Shown: positions 13,001 through 28,000 of the stretch, one piece after another | Position numbering within the stretch: the stretch's first letter is position 1 | Layout: the number at the start of each line of letters is the position of its first letter | DNA from: Sipunculus nudus | Taxonomy: Eukaryota > Annelida > Sipuncula > Golfingiida > Sipunculidae | DNA length: 64,000 bases | NCBI GenBank assembly: GCA_026874595.1 | Contig: CM049309.1 | Span: 93,274,723-93,338,722 of the forward strand | Direction: 5' to 3' | Notes under the pieces: model-generated | Database searches by the model: none | What the model was told of the DNA's origin: nothing | Seen by the model: only the letters and a program-made list of their open reading frames with translations | Made by a program: the position numbers and the translations under genes

Positions 13001-16000
13001 GATTGGTACAACAATATTAATATATATCATTGAACCTTTGATATTTTTTAAACACAGAATATGTTGTAAACACCATGTATTTTAAACTGAAACAACAAAA
13101 ATGCACTTGGACAGGAATCAAAAGGCAAAACATTTAAATTTGTTGGTCTTCAAATGAACTTATTATAATAAATAGATAAAGTACAGGTAATAGTCTTAAT
13201 ATTCAGCATTTTCACAAATTTGTAAGGCACATAGAGGCAGCTTTCATCTGTTCAATTTGCTTGTACAAGTTGGTACACATGTTTTAATGCGCTCCTTTTA
13301 ATTTTGAATAACACCAGCTGCTACTTTATCAGCATGCTTAAGAGTTACACACTTGGGGTTGGTACTGATAAATGTTATGTAAGAAAACCCGACTATATGC
13401 TTACTTCAGGCAGAATCACTGGTGCCATCACATATTGCTTGTTGGAGTTCAGTAAGTTGAATGTTCTGAGTCAATGTGATTTGAAACATGGAATTGGTAC
13501 CCCAAAAAAATGGGTTACCCAATTTCAAAATTGGGTAACCTGTAAAAGGGTTACCTAAAATTGAAATTTGCCATGCCTGCATATCCTTCAAGCTATGCAC
13601 ATTCATCAGTTCCTGCACCAAGTGGCACCACCTGGATTTATTCAAATTTTAACGCATTTTCTGTAAATATTTATTTTTGAGACCTTCAAAGAATCGGTCG
13701 CACGTAAACAGGGTACAATTCATTACCATTGTACCAAGAATATTCTATCTTGACATCCAGGGAGGTGCGTGAAAAATCTTCATGGAAACCAGAAATTTGG
13801 TGTGTGTTACCCTTATCCTGTGAGCTATGCTTAGTTGAATGGTGATACCACTTACAAAATTTGTCATTTAGATAATAAAATTCCTTTTGTGAATGTCTTC
13901 CAACTCAGCTGAACTTCATGACCCCTGGGTCACATGTTGTTGGATCATTATCTATGTGTAACCATTTGGTTGTTGGTTTATTATTGTGTGCAACTATTTG
14001 GTTGTGTGCAACCTTACCAAGCACACATTGTATATTTGTATTTGCATGATGTGAATGACATTAGATTTTGTGTGGCTGTAGGACACAGGGTCGTGAACAG
14101 TCGTTTTATGATTGGACACCAGGGGGACCTAAGGGCGTTTGTCACATTCCATTACACACACCATTCTGCTCAGAAACAAGAAAGGTAACTGGATTGATCC
14201 TGCTAAACTCAGGTCTCTCAATATTCTTTTATATTCTTAATTAATGTTGGAATTAATCTTTTTATTTAAACAGCATTAAGGTCACTGGGTAAATACTAAA
14301 CATTTTTATAGTTCAGGATGGCCAGTGTGTACAGTTTAAGTACATTTGTTCATATGTAACTGTAATATATCTGTGTCTGAACAATTGTCAGTTTCATTTA
14401 TGAAGTGCTTATTATCAGTTTAAAGCTGAAATATAGATTATCAATTTGCAGGAATCTGTTGTGTGAACACCTGGTACTGTGACACTATTCCCTTCATTAT
14501 ACTTTTGCCATTACGGTTACTAAAACCAGTTTGACTGACATTGTTTTACCTGATACCTTTTTCTTTGTAGTTAGTGATAGAGGCAGCTCAGGAGCTGAAT
14601 ATCCATGTCCACAAAGAGGGTACAGTGATCACCATACAGGGCCCAAGGTTCTCATCCCGAGCTGAGAGTAAACTATGGAAGTCATGGGGAGCCCATGTCA
14701 TCAACATGACAACAGTCCCTGAGGTAAATCATACAAACTAATGCTTACTTCTAGTCATGCCAAAACTTATCATGGTTCTATAACAGATCACCTCCTAATT
14801 TTAGTCCACATTTCTTTGAGGTTGTGTTCTGTGTACACACTTTTCATTAAGATTAGATGGCAGGCAAAGTGACTGCAGTGTCCACAGGACTTCTTTGCAT
14901 TGATATTGATCACGGGGTGTTAAATCAGTTTTTGCAGACTGGTGGCGCCACATGTATTTTTCGATTTTTTACGTTTTTTCTCTATTTTTGAGACCTTAAA
15001 TGATGCCGTCATCTGTTAATAGGGCACAAATCTTAATGACTGGACTTAGAATTATCTGTCTTGACATGCAGGGAGACCCATGAAAAGTCTCCTTGGAAAC
15101 CTGGAATTAGGTCTCTGTTACCCAAAACCTGTGCGCTATGGGGCTTCCAAGTACCCTCCGCCCCCCTGAGAATAATAGAAAATTTGATACAAAAGTTCAA
15201 GTGTACAAACAACTAATGCATTGATCACCATGATTCTTTGCATGGATATTGATCATGGAGTGTTCCATCAGTTTCTGCAGACAGGTGGCACCACCTGTAT
15301 TTTTTTTATTTTTTACTATTTTTTTTCTCTATTTTTGAGACCTTAAAAGATGCGGTCATCTCTTAACAGGGCACAAATCATAACAACTAGACCTAGAATC
15401 TTCTTTCTTGACATGCTGGGAGGCCCATGAAAAGTCTCCTTGTAAACCTGAAAGTAGGTCTCTGTCACCCATATTGTCCGAGCTATGGGGCTTAGAAGTA
15501 CCCCCAGAATAATTGAAAATTTGATACCAAAGTATGTCACAAATCATAACCATGGGGCCCAGAATTTTTCGAACTTGACATCTGGAGAGTTCCTCAAAAG
15601 TTCTCCCCAGAAACCTGAAATTGGGTCACAGTGACCTATATTCTCAGATTTTTGGGGTATGTTTGAGCACCCCAGAAATAATGCAAAATACACATGAATT
15701 GCCAGATTCCTCATGAAACGCTGGTTGGATTGTCATCAAATTTGTTGTGCCTATGGGTCTTGATGCAATTAAGCTAATATGCATGAACAGTGATGCGACC
15801 TATCTTATTTAGTTGTCTGTGCAAAGACATATTATCAACATGTCAGTGGGCTGAGCGTCATGACCAATGGGTCACTTGTTAAAATTATATTACCGGCTTG
15901 TGGAATTTGTAGAAATCTGGCATGTGGTCTACGAGTATCAGCAAACTGATTTGTGATTTTGAAGCTGTGTAATAATATAAGAGCTGTGGGCTACCTGCTA

Positions 16001-19000
16001 TACATTGTAATAAAGAACATTTTATCTTAGATATCTGTTCATAGTTTTAATCCTAAGCCTTTTATTTTCTTCAGGTGATCTTGGCAAAAGAAGCTGGCTT
16101 ATGCTATGCAGCTATTGCCATGGCAACAGATTATGACAGTTGGAGGGACGTAGAACCTGACAACCATGTGAGTATAATTTTTGTCCCCCCACTGTTGCTG
16201 AAGGTGCCCGTGGGCGGGGGTCATAGAAGTGGTGAGAGTCCATCTGTCAATCTTTCTGTCCCTCCATCCATCTGTCCGTTTGTCTGTAACACATTTGTTA
16301 ATGCAATAACTCAAAAAGAATTTTAGATCTAGTCACCAAACTTGCAGCATTAATGAACCTTATCAAGGGTTATTTCACATTCGAATATTGATGACCTTGA
16401 CGCATTTTTCAAGGCCATGTGGTGATAATGCCAAAATTATGTTAACGCTATAACTTGAAAAAGAATTTGAGGTACAGTAACTTAACTTGCAGCATTGATG
16501 AACCTTATCAAGGGCTAGATCAAATATGAAATGGATGACCTTGACCCATTTTCAAAGTCACAGTGGCAATAATGCTAAAATGATGTTAACGCAATAACTA
16601 GAATGAATTTGAGGCACAGTCACAAAACCTGCAGCATTAACATACCTAATGAAGGGCCAGGTCAGGTTCGAAAATAAATGACCTTCTAGCAGTTTTTTAA
16701 GGTTGCAGAGGTTATCTGGCTGTGTGATATTGACCTATCTCAAATTTCAAACATGTATTCACAACTTTTTCTCTGGCGGGGGACATACTACATCTGTTCT
16801 ACAGATCAGCTTTGCCCTTGTTAAACTAGAATATGGGCAGTCGACAAGCAACTACGTGTATCGGCCAAAACACAGAGGCATGCCTTAAGTAATGCAGTGA
16901 CTATTCCTAAAATAACATGACTCCATCAGTGATGCCAATTAAACTCCTAATATATGTGGAATTACTCCAAAAAACAGATCTAAAGATGGATACACCATGC
17001 AGAGTTTCTGGCAAAACACCAATTCACTACTGAGAAAAAGTGCATCACCTGTAGAACAGGTGGTGCTACCAGATTGGTCTTAAACAAAGCTATCCAAGAT
17101 GGATAAACATGCAAAATTTTAGGCTGATACATCCAACCACTCCTTAGATATGAACTGTTTTTACCCAAAGCTAGTGGACAGATGGATGCCATGCAAAAAC
17201 AATGGCAAATGGTGCCACCAGTCTTGAATACGTGATGGAGTTATCCAAGATCTATGGACATGCATGATTTGAGGCCAAAACAGCAAACAACTCCTGAGAA
17301 AAGGCATTAATTTTTTTCAGAACCGGGGAGGTAGATGGTGCCACCTGTCTGTTATGCAAGTAAACTTTCCAAGATGGATAGACATGCCAAATTTCAGACC
17401 AATACATTGAACCACTCCTGAGATATGAGAAGTTTTCACCGTAAGCAAACATACAGATGTATGCCACAAGAAAATGATTGCAGGTGGCACCACCAGTCTT
17501 GAGTACAAGATGAAGGTATCAAAGATATATGGACATGCACCATTCAGCCCTGTACATTGAACCAATCTTAAAGACAAACAGATTGCAAACACATGGATGG
17601 ACACCACACAAAAATCATTGTCAATGGCTCCACCAGTCTCAAGGATGGGTGGAGAGAACCAAGATCTATGGACATGCACAATTTCAGCTCAATGCATTGA
17701 ACATCTCCTGAGATATGAGCTGTTATCATAAAGACACCCAGGTTCATACTGCACAATAGAATTTGCAGTTGGCACCACCAGTCATGGATATGCACAGCTA
17801 CATAGGTGGGTGAATAATTATTCCCGGTTTTGGAAAGATTGGTCCAAGAGTCTCAGAGAAGTTCACCCAAAACGAATGCAGCGATGGCAGTGGAACCCAC
17901 GTAAAAAAGATACATAAAACACAGAACTAAATGTACTGTAAAAGTCGTAGAAGTCTCATCTTTATTACAATGCTCCTTATTACAAGTCGCACCCTGACTT
18001 TTAGGATTTCTCTGGGGAACAGCCATTCCAGTTTTGTTACAGGAAAAGTCTATTATATAGGTCGCAACCAGACTTCAGAGGCGTCCCAACCACCTGATAC
18101 TTGTGGAATTTAAGTATCATTCCTTGTAGCGCAAGACTACAACCAATGTCCACGTAGTACTAACTTGGTTTGAAGCTAGATAAACCATTTAAACAAAAGT
18201 AAATGGAAAGCTTTAATACAATGCTCATATTTAAAAAATAACAACAGAATCATTGCATATAAAGTCAGGGGTTCAATTTTAAGGTAAGATTTGTACATGC
18301 CAGAGTCAGTTGCATAGGATAACATTTTGCGTTGTGAAACAATGTCATTATTGCTGTTTCTTACTAGGTTAAGTAAAAGTAGAATGCAGATATAAAGGTA
18401 ATTGACTGTATTAACAAATAAAAGAGTCTGAAGCAAAATACTGTCACAATGGAGCAACTGTTTAAATCCTTAAAGAGTGGATTCATTCACTATGATTAGT
18501 TTGCGCACGCATGTCCCAATCAGTCTTGTTGGGCATATCTTTAGCTCAGCTGACTATAAGTCATCTGAGCTATAGTCGTGGTCCATTGTCCGTCGTCCGT
18601 CTGTCTGTCTGTCCATCCGTCTGTCCGGATGTCCGTCCGTAAGACTGGCATGTTTCGACACCATTGGACCTACAAATCTGAAATTCGCCATACAGTTAGA
18701 TGTCCCCAAAATCTCCTACCATGCCGAAAATTGGGTCAATAGAACCTTGTTCCTTCGAGATATTAAGGAAAAACCTCAATTTTTTATTCCTATGTACATG
18801 CCAGAAATTAAGTCAGTATTATTTAATTTAAAAAAGTTATGGGCCCAAACATAATGGACTTTGTAAAAAAATCAGAAAAGATATTTGGTCACTTAAGACC
18901 AAAAGTGTAAAAGGTAGGGACTTTTTAGCGAACATGTGAGCTTATGCGATGGTGTGGCGTCGTCTGTACGTTAACCCATACTGTCTTGAAAACGGCAAGA

Positions 19001-22000
19001 ATTAGCATCACAAAATCTTATGCATAAAATTAGTCGTCTAAAAAACTCTATCGGATTTTGCTTATTTTTTGGCTAACTGCATTTTCTTAGATTTTATAGG
19101 GAAAAGCTAAAAAAAGCTTAAAAAATCTTCTTCTCTGAATCTGTTCAGCCAAATTGTCCAATATTTTACAGAAATGATTCCTGGAACAATCTCTCTCAAG
19201 TTTGTTCGAATGGAGTTCGGTGATTTTTGGCCGAGTTACAGGATGTTGAACTTAGTCATCTGTCCAAAAAACCATACTAAAATTACAATCTCAGAAATGG
19301 CTTGAGCTATCATCACCAAATTTTATGCCAATGTTGGTCACATGAGTCATATCTGAAATTGAGGTATTGGTGGCGCCACCTGCATCGGCCTTTTTTGTAC
19401 GGGGGTCATCAGTGCTCGTATCATACTGACAGCTACAAATAACTTCTTCTCAGAAACGAAAAGGCCAAATTGTTTAATATCGCACAGACATGATCCTAGG
19501 GTAGTGCTTTCTGAAGTTTGTTCAAATGGTCTCAGTTCAGTGACTTTTGGCTAAGCTATGGGAAGCTGAATTTAGTCATATGCCATAACAGCCCATTTTA
19601 GCTAAGTGACTACAAAAATCTTCTTCTCAAAAACCACTGGGCCAAATTCTTAAACCTCACACATTAATTATCCTTAGATGTTGATAATTCAAGTTTGTTC
19701 AAATGGTCTCAGTTCAGTGACTTTAGGCTGAGTTATGGGAAGATGAATTTAGTCATATGCCATAACAGCCCATGTAAGCTAAGTGGCTACAAAAATCTTC
19801 TTCTCAAAAACCACTGGGCCAAATTCTTAAATCTCACGCATTAATTATCCTTAGATGTTGATAATTCAAGTTTGTTTAAATGGTCTCAGTTCAGTGACTT
19901 TTGGCTAAGTTATGGGAAGCTGAATTTAGTCATATGCCATAACAGCCCATGTTAGCTGAGTGGCTACAAAAATCTTCTTCTCAAAAACCACTGGGCCAAA
20001 TTCTTAAATCTCATACGTTAATTATCCTTAGAAGTTGATAATTCAAATTTGTTCAAATGGTTTTGGTTCAATGATCTTTGGCTGAGTTATGGGAAGCTGA
20101 ACTTTGCCATTTTGCTGTATTTTCCCATATGAGTTATAAACCTACAAAACGTTTTTTGACTGATGATACTGAGGCCAGTTTGTTTAATATTTTGCAAGAA
20201 TAATTCCCTGAATCATTCTAATAATAATTGTCTTTTATGGTTAAAAAAAAATGAATTTTGGCTGAATTATAAAGATTGAATTGAGTCATTTTACCATATA
20301 TGTTAGCTGTGTGAAGCAGATACATCTAGCCTAGCACCAGTTTATCAGCATCCATTAGATCATGCCTCTAGACATTTAGATTTCAGAATATCTATGGAAA
20401 ATATTGACAAGAATGTTTTTATAAAAAATGAAGATTTATGATATTACATATCATCTGTACACTATTCATAATTTCTCAGGAATAGCAGGAGCTACCATCT
20501 CCAAATTTTATGCAATTATCAGTCACATATCAAATGTTGATGGATTCAGCTTATTTTTGCCATCTGCATTTACTTAGATTTTACAGGGGAAAAGCTGAAA
20601 AAAACTTCTTCTTGTAAGGAGTCCAGCCAAATTGTTCAATATTTTACAGAAATGATCCAAGAGGGGAGCCTTCTCAAGTTTGTTCAAATGGTTTGTGTTG
20701 GATAAATTTTAGCAGAGTTACATAACAGGCCAAGATTGTGTATGTTTCTTGAATAGGTTGAGAAACTGCCAACTGTTTCAGATTTGGCAACAGATCAAGA
20801 GTTCATTCAGTGCAGCCAGATTTAGGTCAAGAGTTCAATCAGTGCAGCCAAGCACAAGGCATGTGATCACCTCATGGGCAGCATGTGATCATTTCATGGG
20901 TAGCATGTGATCACCTCATGAGTATCATGTGATCACCTCATGTTCATTCAGTGCAGCCAGGTACAGGTCAAAAGTTCACTCAGTCTAGCCAGGTGCAGGT
21001 CAAGAGTTCACTCAGTGCAGTAGCCTGAGCCAGTAATTTGTCACAGTACACTCGGGGCAACAGCCTTTCTCACCTGGGCCTGGTAAGCCCTGTGCATCAG
21101 ACTCAAGGTAAGTTTGATGTATTGGGCTGAAATTCTGACCTGTCTTTGTGTCTTTAATGGCTTTCTCGTTCACAAGACAGGTGTTGCCATCTACAATGAC
21201 TTTTGCAAAGTGTATGTGCCTGCTTAATTCTATGGAAGAATTTGATATATCAGCCTGAAATTGGGCATATTTATACATGTCAAATAGCTTTGTCGTATAC
21301 AAGACTGGTGGTGCCACCTACAATTTTTTTTGTGTTGTGTGCACCCATGCCAGGATTTCAGCAGTGATGTTTGTGTATTGTTTCTTGTTCAAAATGTTTA
21401 GTACTTGCATTGTTCATATATATGAAAAGTAGTGGTTCAGCATTGAAGCGTTATACCTGGTGTATATCCATATGCACAGGTTGGCATTAGGCCTGTAGGC
21501 CTTGTTTTCAGTAGTACAACTTTAATTGATCAAAATTTAATTGTATACCAAAAATAAGATCAAAATCTGTTAAATTTTTTAAATATTGGCAAAAATATAA
21601 AATTGGTACCTTAAATTTTGCCCAAGTTTGACCATGGCACGTTTTTTTCCTGTAAGTACTGTGGATTTAATTTTCACAGCATGTTTTTGTTAGCATTATG
21701 TCTGTAAACACCAAAAATTTGAAACCAGTTGATCAAAAACTGTAGATTTTATTCAAGTTTTCAAGCACCATGTCACATCAAGTTTACATCAAGCTAGTGT
21801 TATGCAGTTTGCTAGAGCTCAGCTCCCCAGCTTCAGCTCTAAGTTCCTTAAATTTAGCATACAGTTAGATGTCTCCAAAATCCCCTACCATGCCAAGAAT
21901 TTTATCACTAGGACTTAATTCCTTCGAAATATTAATGAAAAACTTCATTTTTCCATTAAAAACCCATTGTTACACTGTAAGACTGCTTAATATCTAAACC

Positions 22001-25000
22001 ACTGATCTGACTTTGATCATATATAATATACATATTTTTCTATACATTCTCTATGCACATGCCAGAAATGATGTCAGTATTGCGTAATTGTTTTAAGTTA
22101 TGGGCCCAAACATAATGCACTTTTTAAAAAATCAAGAAATATATTTACTCCCTTAACAAGAGGATTGCTGAAGCTAGAGATTTTTTTGTCAGGAATGTAA
22201 CATTATTTAATCAAGATTCAATTGAAAATAAAAAATTAGTTCTAAATTTTTCAAATTTTATAAGTTATTAGTATAAATATAAAATTAGTACCTTAAATTT
22301 TGCCCAACTTTGACCATGGCACTTTTGTTTCATGAGAGCACAGTTGATATAATTTTCATATCATGCACACATAAGCATTTCATCTTTGTAGTTTAGAAAG
22401 CTGAAAGAAATTAGCCAAATATTGTAGCTTTTATTAATGTTTTTATGAGACCATGTCAGACCCAGGCTTAATCCAGCCCCTCTTCAGTCACCTGTATGTT
22501 GACCTTGTTGACCTTTCATCAGATTATGCATGCTTGAGCGAAGCACACACTGGGGCAGCCAGGCAGCTAATGCCCAGCCACAGTGGATCCAGGTGTCCAA
22601 CCCAACTCATCTAGTAGTTGTTTTGAAAACAACATAACAATAAACAATAATTTAATAATTTTGTATTGGTTTTTTATAACAAATTAAAGAAATATAATAG
22701 AAAAGGAATTTGTTAGTTGATGAGTAACAGAAAATTAACTTGCAGTTACTGATGATGTAAGAATCTTGTAGCCATGGATAGAATGTCAATGTCAATGTTA
22801 TTCCAAATAACACCATGCAGTCACCTATGATATTTTTCAGTTCAATTTTAATGATAAAAAAATAAATCATATTATTCATTACTAATTATTAGGGATCATA
22901 TGAAGGAAATTAATGATAGACAAAGATGCAGTTGAAAATATTAATCTAGATTCCTACTGTGTCTAGTGTGTAGATTGATGTGAAAGTAGTCCAAAGTGAA
23001 TATATTACATTTATTTTTTTAATATAAATAAAAGCCATAAAACCAGGTACTAATGATCATTATTTAAATTTGTGAATTTGTATATTCTGGATTCTCAACA
23101 TCTTTGTTTGACTAAAACTGAATAAATACTAGACATGGTGCGAATGGCTTGCAAATGTATTTGAATACGATTATGAATATGTACTGCATTAAAAAAATTT
23201 ATTGCATAAGAATGGGAATTCAGGTAAAAATGAAAGTATTTGAAAACCAGTGCAGATACTTTCAAAATGTATTCATGAATGCATTCATAAATATATTCTA
23301 TAATATTATTTCAATAATCATTTCAGTTATATTTTATTTTAAAAAATCATATGATTTTCTTATTATTTTTTAAAAATAAAAATTATATTGGCACAATATT
23401 TGTTATTAAATTTTAATAAATAGTTAAACTCTTTTAAAATATGTGCTGCTTATTAGTTATATGGCCAAGTCAAAATCTGTGTGACAATAGCACTCCATTT
23501 GTTAATAAAATAAATGAAATCAATCCTCTTCCCTGTCTCCAAAGATTCTATCAAAATCATACATAAGCTAAACACCAACAACTCATAATAAAGCTTTTAT
23601 TTATTACCACACAAAACAAGCATGTGCCTCTTTCCCAAATCATATTTTTATTATATATAACAGCTGAGCGCAGTGACCCATGGGTCCCTTGTTAACTGAC
23701 TAAGGACAACTGAAGGATGGAAAGAATAATTTAGTTTGAATTTATTTACCAGTTACCAAAATGGGCTTTAAAACTGAATTAAGTAACCCTTGAATTAATT
23801 ATTACAACTTTCCATCAAGGTATTACTGAAATCACTGAAATATGTCAGTCAACAAGGGGATAATGAACGCTTTATTGACCGGTCAGTTAAATTTAAGATA
23901 AACACCATTGAATTTACTTCTATTATATTTACTGAGACTGATGATTTTTTTCTGTGATTATATCTTGAAAGTGCAATTTTCATCGTTATAAGTGATTGAG
24001 TTCAAATGGCTTGGATGTCTGGCAACCTCAGCCATGTTGACTCAGATCCTTCATGACACCAAACGATGATGGTTCCCGTGGAATTTAGGGACGCATGCGG
24101 CAATTTCAGTAAATAAAATATAAACCTGTATAGTGTTTGTTATATCATTGTACTTTATTAATGTGTCTTCATTAAAAATATTCACGTATATGTCAACACA
24201 CGATCGACTGTAATGCATGCATGCCGCCACATTTTTGACCGGGCATATGATTGTCATAAAAGAGACACAAGCAAAACACTAAGCGAATTGTATATTTGCA
24301 GTTCATGTGAAACGTTATAAACTTGTTATCCAATACGCTTGAAAACCACCAGATGGTGATGGTGACCTGATGGTTCTTAATATGGGAGTTTATAACTGTT
24401 GATATCAGTCACGGAAGGCTTAGGTTACTTGGGGATGTAAAGGTCATTGCATGGGTGACCCAGTGCTTGAACTTCCACTACATGGCTTCAAAGGTCAACT
24501 GGTATCCAGTGATCAACCAGACAAGCAACAGAATTCACAACGTGTCTGTAGTGTGTGGATCAAGTTTGAATGTGACACAACTTTACATGTATAAACGGGT
24601 ATGGAACAGGGAGTTCTTCAGAATGAAATGCATACCCATAAAGATTTAAGGGGAAGAAAATCAAAGAGCAACAAACTGGAATATGTGTCAAATAGACTCA
24701 TGATATAACAGTAATGTAGATTAGGAAGTGTCACTTGAATTTCCACTTGTCAGAACAGGTAGGCCTTGAACTGGGCAAATTTATAATGTGTATTTCATGT
24801 TAATAAAATGAAAATTTCATCAGTTCACCAGACATAAGGCAGGTTTTCATAAGAGATGGTTGAAGGTGTGAAATATTGGTGAAAGTTGTTTCACAATGCA
24901 CTGGTTAAAAGTATCCTATTATGGCTCAACTGACAACGTTCAAAGTACCGGGAAAGCTGACTGAGAGGCTATAAGTATGTATTACAAGTCGCATCCCGAC

Positions 25001-28000
25001 TTTGCCATAAAATTCTTGTTTTTAGAATCCCATTTCCTAGTACAAGTCCCAACTTCTACAATGACATTTACAGTGCATCAGCCTTTATAACATACAAGAG
25101 TGAGTAGTGTATAATTTTAGTTAGCACCCCTTTACTTGCACATGCTCTCCTGGAGAACTGTTAACCCGTTCATTAAAGGGTACCAGTGGCTGCTGAAATT
25201 TAATCATTTTCCAGAGGGACATTTCATAAAAAAAAAGTTCACAATAAAAATATGACCCTAGTTTAGAATTAAAGCTTGTAAAGCAGGCTTCTTATGCTAT
25301 GTAATGACAGGCATAAAGGATCACCTGTAACTAATGCTGACTGGATGTTGTTCTCATAAATATTTTAATAGCTAACTCATTCATAATGCCATGTGACCTG
25401 ATCAAGAGAGACTGGAGATTAGGGAAATGTAAGCTCAGACCTGTCTTCATCTATTGTTTGTTCATTACTGCTGCTATAAAACAATTTCAGGTAATGTGGC
25501 AAAAGATAACCATTTGAGATAATTATCAACAAAATTGAACAAGAATTTACAATTTGTGACTGCAACATCAGTGAAATAAAGCTTGGGGTCACATGGTAGA
25601 GAATGCCTTCACTAGTATATAAAATGTCAGTTTTTACTGAGGTGTCTTTTGTTTTTAGCTCAGCTGACTGTAACAGATGTAACCGCTAGAACTGGAATCT
25701 TCTTACTTGACATCCTGGGAGGTCTATGGAAATTCTCCTTGTAAACCTGAAATTAGGTCACTGTGACCTATATTCTTCGAGCTATGGGGTTCCGAAGTAC
25801 CCCCCAGAATAATGGAAAATTTGATACAAAAGCTCAAGTATCTGAACAACTAATGCATTGATCATCATGATTTTTTGCATGGATATTGATCATGGAGTGT
25901 TTCATCAGTTTCTGCAGACTGGTGGCGCCACCTGTATTTTTTCGATTTTTACCAATATATTTCTCTATTTTTGAGACCTCTTAAGATGCGGCCATCTGTT
26001 AACAGGGCACAATTCGTAACAACTACACCTAGAATCTTCTCTCTTGACATGCAGGGAGGCCCATAAAAAGTCTCTTTGGAAACCTGAAATTAGGTCTCTG
26101 TTACCCATAACCTTTGAGCTTTGGGGCTCCGAAGTACCCCCCAGAATAATGGAAAATTTGATACAAAAGCTCAAGTATCTAAACAACTATTGCAGTGATC
26201 ACCATGATTCTTTGCATGGATATTGATCATGGAATGTGTCATCAGTTTCTGCAGTATGGTGGCGCCAACTGTATTTTTTTTTTAATTTTTACGAATTTTT
26301 TTCTCTATTTTTGAGACCTCATAAGATGCGGTCATCTGTTAACATGGCACAAATCGTAACAACTGGACCTAGAATCTTCTCTCTTGACATGCTGAGAGGG
26401 CCATGAAAAGTCTCCTTAAAAACTTGAAATTACATCTCTGTTACCCATATCCTTCATCCTATGCGGCTTTGAAATACCCCCCAGAATAAACATTTGGTCA
26501 TCTGTTAACAGGGCACAAATCATAATAACTGGACCTAGAATTTTATTTTTAGCTCAGCTGACTATAAGTCATCTGAGCTATAGTCATGGTCCATTGTCAG
26601 TCGTCCGTCCGTCTGTCTGTCTGTCCGTCCGTCCGTCTGGATGTCCGTCCGTAAGACTGGCACGTTTCGACACCGTTGGACCTACGAATCTGAATATCGG
26701 CATACAGTTAGATGTCCCCATAATCTCCTACCATGCCAAAAATTCGGTCAATAGGACTTTGTTCCTTTGAGATATTAAGGCAAAACCTCAATTTTTTATT
26801 AGAAATCTATTTTCACACTTCAGGACTGCCTATTATCAAAACCACTCATCTATTTTTCTTCATATTTACCATAAATATTCCTCTATATAGTTCCTATGTA
26901 CATGCCAGATATTAAGTCAGTATTATATAATTTAAAAAAGTTATGGGCCCAAACATAATGGACTTTGTAAAAAAATCAGGAAGATATTTGGTCACTTAAG
27001 ACCAATAGTGTTGAAGGTAGGGACTATTTTCCAGTAATACAACTTTAATTAATCAAAATTTAATTGTGTACCAAAAATTAGATCAAAATTTGTTAAATTT
27101 TTTTAAATATTGGCAAAAATATAAAATTGGTACCTTAAATTTTGCCCAACTTTGGCCATGGCACGTTTTTTTCCTGTAAGTACTGTGGATTTAATTTTCA
27201 CACCATGAATACATAAGGATTTAATCTGTTAAAATCTGAAATTTGAAAATAAAACCTGCAAAATTAGGCTAGTTATTGAATTTGTTTGTAGGCTCTTGTT
27301 GTATTCCCTTACATTGTCAAGCAGTCCACTTTGATTACTGTAGGTCATTCAGTGCACATCTCTATGCTCCCCAGGCTGTTGACATAATTTTAGATGTCCC
27401 CAAAATCTCCTATCATACCGAAAATTGGGTCATTAGGACTTTGTTCCTTCGAGATATTAAGGAAAAAAAACTCTGTTTTCCATAAAAAAAAGCCATTGTT
27501 ACACTTCAAGGCTGCCTAATATCAAAACCACTGATCTGTTTTTGATAGTATTTAGTATTCACATTAGGTCAGTATTGGGTAATATTTTGAAGTTATGGGC
27601 CAAAACATAATGCAATTTTTTAAAAAATCAGGAAATATATTTACTCACCTAACTTGAGAATTGCTGAACCTAGAGACTTTTTTTCAGGAATATAACTTTA
27701 TTTAATCAAGATTCAATTGTTTACCCAAAATTAGATCTGAATTTTGCAAATTTTTCAAGTTATTAGCATAAATAAAAAATCAATACCTTAAATTTTGTCC
27801 AACTTTGGCACTGTTGATTTAATTTCCCCAGCATATATGCATAAGGATTTAATCTTTTAAAATCTGAACTTTCAAAAGAAATTGATTGGAATGAATAGCT
27901 TTTATTCATGTGTTCATACACAATGTCAAGTGTTGTTTACATCTAGCCCACCTAGTAGTACAGCCTTCACTTGCATTATGTAACCCACCCCAGGCAGCTT

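Larger units (their letters stand above)
8937..13940 (+). mobile_element. family A1 element interrupted by a B element and a TIR element
   Basis: The 5' end is TTTTTAGCTAAGCTGAC and the 3' end CAGCTGAACTTCATGACCCCTGGGTCACATGTT near 13905-13940 (both diverged). Core units carry GCACAAATC, AGGTCTCTGTTA and the palindrome variant. Two later insertions split it: 9619-11512 and 11677-13579. In both cases the core unit reads on across the insertion. Confidence 0.65.
18923..21504 (+). mobile_element. family E HINE-like element nested in A2
   Basis: The 5' end is TTTTTAGCGAACATGTGAGC. The 3' side has CACAGGTTGGC (inverse of the 5' GCGAACCTGTG), then the hairpin AGGCCT-GT-AGGCCT overlapping CTTG and TT. 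The core has 177-bp tandem units, then minisatellites, then D-type monomers with GGTGGTGCCACC. Confidence 0.8.
18539..23691 (+). mobile_element. family A2 element split by a nested E element
   Basis: 5' TTTAGCTCAGCTGACTATAA followed by a (GTCC/GTCT)n tract at about 18588-18640. 3' CAGCTGAGCGCAGTGACCCATG.. with CTTG ending at 23691. The A2 sequence breaks at GGTAGGGACTTT and resumes at TTCAGTAGTACAAC, which is continuous in the A2 copy at about 27020. This defines the nested element exactly. Confidence 0.75.

Noticed and set aside
24455-24649. 64-codon frame in unique intron DNA
   Set aside because: No similarity recognised, no acceptor/donor context consistent with an MTAP exon; the protein is already continuous without it.
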